A program made the translations under genes and the position numbers. Below the pieces are notes generated by a model, which saw only the letters and a list, made by a program, of their open reading frames with translations, was not told the origin of the DNA and ran no database searches. DNA of 64,000 bases from Magnolia sinica (Eukaryota; Streptophyta; Magnoliopsida; Magnoliales; Magnoliaceae). The stretch is from positions 744,001 through 808,000 of the forward strand of contig NC_080577.1 in the NCBI RefSeq assembly GCF_029962835.1. Direction: 5' to 3'. This document shows, one piece after another, positions 60,614-64,000 of this stretch (within the stretch, counting starts at the first letter, position 1; every line of letters starts with the position of its first letter).

Positions 60614-60975
60614 GGGCTTGTTTGGCCGGGCGAATCCCATGGGATTAGGAGGGATGGGATGGATTTTAAGGTAAAGATGGTGGTAACAGTGGATTGGTTT
60701 AAGATCCATAGGATTGCTATATCCCAGGACAAGTTCACTAGGTCTGTTTAGCATGCTGGGCATATCCAGGGATTTTACCATCCAATCCATCCAATCAAGG
60801 GATGGGATCAATTTTAAGTTAATGATGGTGATGTCAGTGAATTGTTTTGAGATCCATGGGATTGCTTATATCCCGGGACAAGTTCACCGGGGCTGTTTGG
60901 CTCGTCATGCATATCCCACGATATCGCGATCCCATCCCTCCTAATACCATGGGATCGGTCCAGCCAAACAGGCCC
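60614..60975. mobile_element. Tourist-like MITE, copy 2, with TAA target duplication
   Basis: The ends GGGCTTGTTTGGCCGG and (reverse complement of the right end) GGGCCTGTTTGGCTGG open a ~45-bp imperfect inverted repeat that includes ATTAGGAGGGATGGG. TAA flanks both sides (60611-60613 and 60976-60978). The 3-bp TAA duplication and GGGCCTGTTTGG end are typical of PIF/Harbinger (Tourist) MITEs. The element also shows an internal near-duplication (GATGGTGGT/GATGGTGAT, AAGATCCAT). Confidence 0.85.
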
Positions 60976-61203
60976 TAAGTGGACTAATCAGGTGGGCGGC
61001 CCATCTTTGTTAAATGTGGACATTTTGGGTATGGGATTGCGTGGTGAGACGTGGCCAGATTTGATAAGCAATTTTCTTAGAGATGTCACTACCACTAACA
61101 GCGTAACATGTCTATTTTGCCACATAGGTCATGCAATTCATGTTTGAAAGTTGTTTGTATAATATCACGTGACCGATCAAATCTAGATGCATGAATTTAC
61201 TTA

Positions 61204-61750
61204 GAGGTCATTTGGCACCATAAATGTAACCGGGATTTCAAATCTCTTAAAGAGGTGGTTTGAAATCGACCTCTTGGATTACATCTAAAATTCTTCCAAA
61301 AGTTGCTATTAATTTATTAAATACATAACCCACTAATGATATCCCAAAATAATTAGATTATCAATTACATAAATATAATTACTTTAATACAATGATCAGC
61401 GCTGTCCAAACATTGTCCACGTAAATCAGCGGTTAAAAATTCTTGGTTAGTCACTAGGACGTAATCTTGTGGTTACAGCCCATCTGAGACTTGGAATTTT
61501 ACCATTTTTGAGTAAAGTATAAATTTCAGTGGGCTTATTACAATCATTGTGTCAAACATTACGTACGTTCAATAATCAAAGATATTAAAGTTGATTTATT
61601 AATTACATCCAAGCCCCTATAAATACACTAAGCATAGCTACCTTTGTATTAAACTTATTCTAAATTTAAAGTGTCAAACACAACATGAGGATTTCAAATA
61701 CAGGGGATTCTAAATCCATGGGTTCTAAATCCATGCTCCCAAATAGGCCC
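61204..61750. mobile_element. MITE with TTA target duplication
   Basis: The left end GAGGTCATTTGGCACCA and the right end, reverse-complemented GGGCCTATTTGGGAGCA, are inverted. TTA flanks both sides (61201-61203 and 61751-61753). Subterminal ATTTCAAAT words are inverted. 547 bp, non-coding. Its right end is also found at 10997-11100. Confidence 0.75.
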
Positions 61751-61789
61751 TTATGTCAGTAAAATCATTTGTGGTCAATGAAACCCTAA

Positions 61790-62160
61790 TTGTGAATTCA
61801 CTTTGATGTATGTCTCTTACATCCATGCAGTTCATCTATCTTGACAACTTATTTTAGAACATGATCCAAAAAATAAAGCAGACTCAAATATTTGGTGAGT
61901 ATATCAAAAGAAACAATAGTCATTAATCACTACAATTTTCTTATGGTCAACAAGAGTTTGGGATCAAGTTTATATGTGTGGCCCTTTTATATAGGTTTTT
62001 GTGACCTTATCAATAGCTTAAATGGAAAATCAACATTTTAGTGGCCTAGAGAAGTTTTTAATGATGGATTTCAATCATCGTTGTTCTATGTAGTGTGGGC
62101 CAACTCAGCAAATGTATGGTGTGGATGTAAGGTAAATACACCAGGGTGGGCCCTATAGTT
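61790..62160 (+). repeat. 'gggccca' family dispersed repeat
   Basis: Ordered phrases TTTGATGTATG, CATCCATGCAGTTCATCTA, GACCTTATCAATAG, AATGGAAAATCAACATTTTA, GAAGTTTTTAATGATGG and GTGTGGGCC. Confidence 0.55.
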
Positions 62161-62469
62161 AGGGATCCACCAAAGGTGCACCCATTAAATCACACCTCCT
62201 CAAGTCAGCATGGACATCTGCATATGGCAAGGTCACTATGCAATCCACACCATCCTATCAAAGGTGGGCTGGTGGAGTAATATGATGGGATTTAATTGGA
62301 TGTTGTTATTGTTAGAGATGGAGCCCATGCAAAACATATTTAAAAGCTGTTCAGTCAAGAGCAGCTGATTGCATCCCGCATTTTTCCCTTGAGCTGAACT
62401 CAGTTCAATCTGGGGCTCTATCGGGCCCACAGTAATGTGTGGGCTGTAAATAGCCAGCAGTTAATAGAT

Positions 62470-62800
62470 AGTGCTCCATGGGCCCCACCATGATGTATTT
62501 ATTTCATCTATATTCCTCATCTAATTTTTTCAGATCATTTTAAGGCATGGTCCCAAAAATGAGGCAGATCAAAATCTAACGTGGACCAACATAGGAACGC
62601 CGACCATTAAAAACTTCCTGGGAGTTACAAAACTTTTAGATGAAGTTGATTATCGTGTTTTCCCTTCATTCAAGGCTTTGTTATCTAATCAACAGGTTGG
62701 ATGGCATATTAGCATTACAATGGGCCCTATAAAGTTTTTAATGGCAGGAGTGCGATCATCACTATTGTGGCATGGTCCACTTAAGATTTGGATTTGTATA
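62470..62800 (+). repeat. 'gggccca' family dispersed repeat
   Basis: Ordered phrases GGGCCCCACCATGATGTATT, CCAAAAATGAGGCAGATC, CCATTAAAAACTTCCTGGG, AACAGGTTGGATGGCATATT, GGGCCCTATAAAGTTTTTAA and GGTCCACTTAAG. This is the best-preserved copy outside the LTR blocks. Confidence 0.6.
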
Positions 62801-63034
62801 GTTTGTTGTCTCATGCCCTAAAATGATATGTAATAATAGATGAAAAGCATGAATAAAACATATATAATAATGAGCCCATAAAGTATTGCCCAGTAGCCAC
62901 CTTAGCTCCATGCAGCTTCAGTAGGCAATCCCCTTGAGTTTTATTCATTTGCTCTGTCCATTTTGCCAAATCGTTTTAGAGCTCACACTCCACCATTAAA
63001 AGCTTCTCAAGATGGTGGAAGTCTTGATCAAGTT

Positions 63035-63290
63035 TGTTAGAATATTGTGTGATCTTGTTACCAAACTTTGTGTGATCTTGTTATATTAGATTGTAAATCT
63101 CTAGCTACGTAATATTCTCTCTAGCTATGTAATATCCTATATTTAGCATCTATGATCTTTCTTACAATTATACATAGTTACTATCAATAGGTTGTAATCA
63201 TATTATAAAGAGGGTGTTCTTCCTTCAATACAATATACATTGAAATATAGAATTTCTACAACAATCTCTCTCTTTCTCTTTATTTCTTCA
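63035..63290 (+). repeat. 5' LTR of a Ty1/copia element (256 bp)
   Basis: Starts TGTTAGAATATTG and ends TATTTCTTCA, directly followed by the primer-binding site. A short LTR fits small copia lineages such as Ale/Retrofit or Tork. The TATTATAAAGAGG stretch at about 63203 is a likely TATA box. Confidence 0.8.
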
Positions 63291-63303
63291 TGGTATCAAA
63301 GCC
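63291..63303 (+). promoter_or_regulatory. tRNA-Met primer binding site of the copia element
   Basis: TGGTATCAAAGCC, one base from the usual TGGTATCAGAGCC complementary to initiator tRNA-Met, immediately after the LTR. Confidence 0.85.
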
Positions 63304-63379
63304 ACACTCTTGTTGCTTATAATTTATTTTTATTTTTTTATATAGCGGTTGTTTAGAGTTCTTTTTAGCCATCTTCAAT

Positions 63380-64000
63380 ATGTCTTTATCTAGCTCAAGT
63401 CTTGATTCAATTATCCGTCCTATTAATCTTATATTGGATGGATCCAATTATAGTCTGTGAGCTCAGAATATGGAAGTCTTTTTAAAAGGACGTCGGCTTG
63501 GTGTTATGTGACTGGAGCAGTCCCTCAACCTACGCCGGGAGACGGTGAGAAAGACGATGCCTTTGCATCTCGCCTGGAAGAGTGGGACAGTATTCACTAC
63601 AAAATACTATCTTGGTTCATCAACACTTTCGTTCCATCCATCAATAGTCTTCTTCCACGACTTGGGAATGCTAAAGTAGCTTAGGACTTTCTGGCAAAAA
63701 GATACAACTGCACCTATGATGCTTCATTGGAGTTTCAACTGGAAGCTAAACTCTATCAGATGCGTCAAGACCGAGGTCAGTCTATTGCTGATTTTTATTC
63801 TCAAACTAATCATCTTTGGGAACAATTATCTGCCGCAGACCCTAACTTGGAATGTTCTAAAGACATTCAAACGTTTGCCACTTGGCTGGATCAACGGAAG
63901 TTTATGCACTTTATGATGGCTCTTCAAGATGATTTTGAATCTACTCGAGCTTCTTTTCTTCACCGTCAGTCACTTCTAACATTGGATGCTGCAATTGCTA
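63380..64000 (+). pseudogene. Ty1/copia gag (start), broken, runs off the window
   Basis: Starts MSLSSSSLDSIIRP at 63380. LDGSNYSL is followed by a stop where Trp is expected (about 63458), then AQNMEVFLKGRRL and a one-base frameshift. It goes on with FASRLEEWDSIHYKILSWF, a second stop for Trp (about 63684), YQMRQDRGQSIADFYSQ and FMHFMMALQDDFESTRA. This is the UBN2/Retrotran_gag layout. Element 63035 onward would continue right of 64000. Confidence 0.8.

Overview
This is plant nuclear DNA. It holds spliced genes with GT-AG introns, plant-specific gene families (a G-type lectin S-receptor kinase and an ABL-interactor-like SCAR/WAVE subunit) and nested plant LTR retrotransposons. A dispersed repeat rich in 'gggcccaccatgatg' phrases recurs many times. 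I associate that repeat with magnoliid genomes, but the species assignment is a guess.

Layout. 1-6855: a G-box-rich promoter and a complete five-exon receptor-like kinase gene (+), close to Arabidopsis At5g24080. 6856-14752: intergenic, with MITEs and short tandem duplications. 14753-23807: a complete nine-exon ABIL1 gene (+) whose introns carry a LINE fragment, a Tourist-like MITE and TATC-rich dispersed repeats. 24150-40874: a nest of retrotransposons: a Tat-lineage Ty3/gypsy fragment (-), a Tekay/Del-like LTR end, a Sirevirus-like LTR (-), and two Tat-type elements facing each other head to head, one split by a 4.2-kb LTR-like block. 41379-56987: the first three exons of a CHY zinc-finger gene (-), with intron 1 swollen to about 15.3 kb. 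56988-63034: intergenic, with more MITEs. 63035-64000: the 5' LTR and broken gag of a Ty1/copia element that runs off the window.

The most unusual object is a foldback-like element at 42162-56289, inside intron 1 of the CHY gene. It has about 1.2-kb terminal inverted repeats, then arrays of a 136-bp tandem repeat whose orientation flips symmetrically (+ - centre + -). The 136-bp unit is itself built from 21-bp steps carrying a TTCRCGGTCA box. A 6.2-kb solo-LTR-like block is inserted in its right inner array. The outer repeats and the inner arrays can both fold into long duplexes.

The two intact genes are unrelated in function: one is a plasma-membrane receptor kinase, the other an actin-nucleation regulator. 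The CHY gene keeps clean splice sites and reading frame for 57 codons, but its CTCHY and RING exons are not visible. The retrotransposon nest occupies the place where they should lie, so it is called broken.
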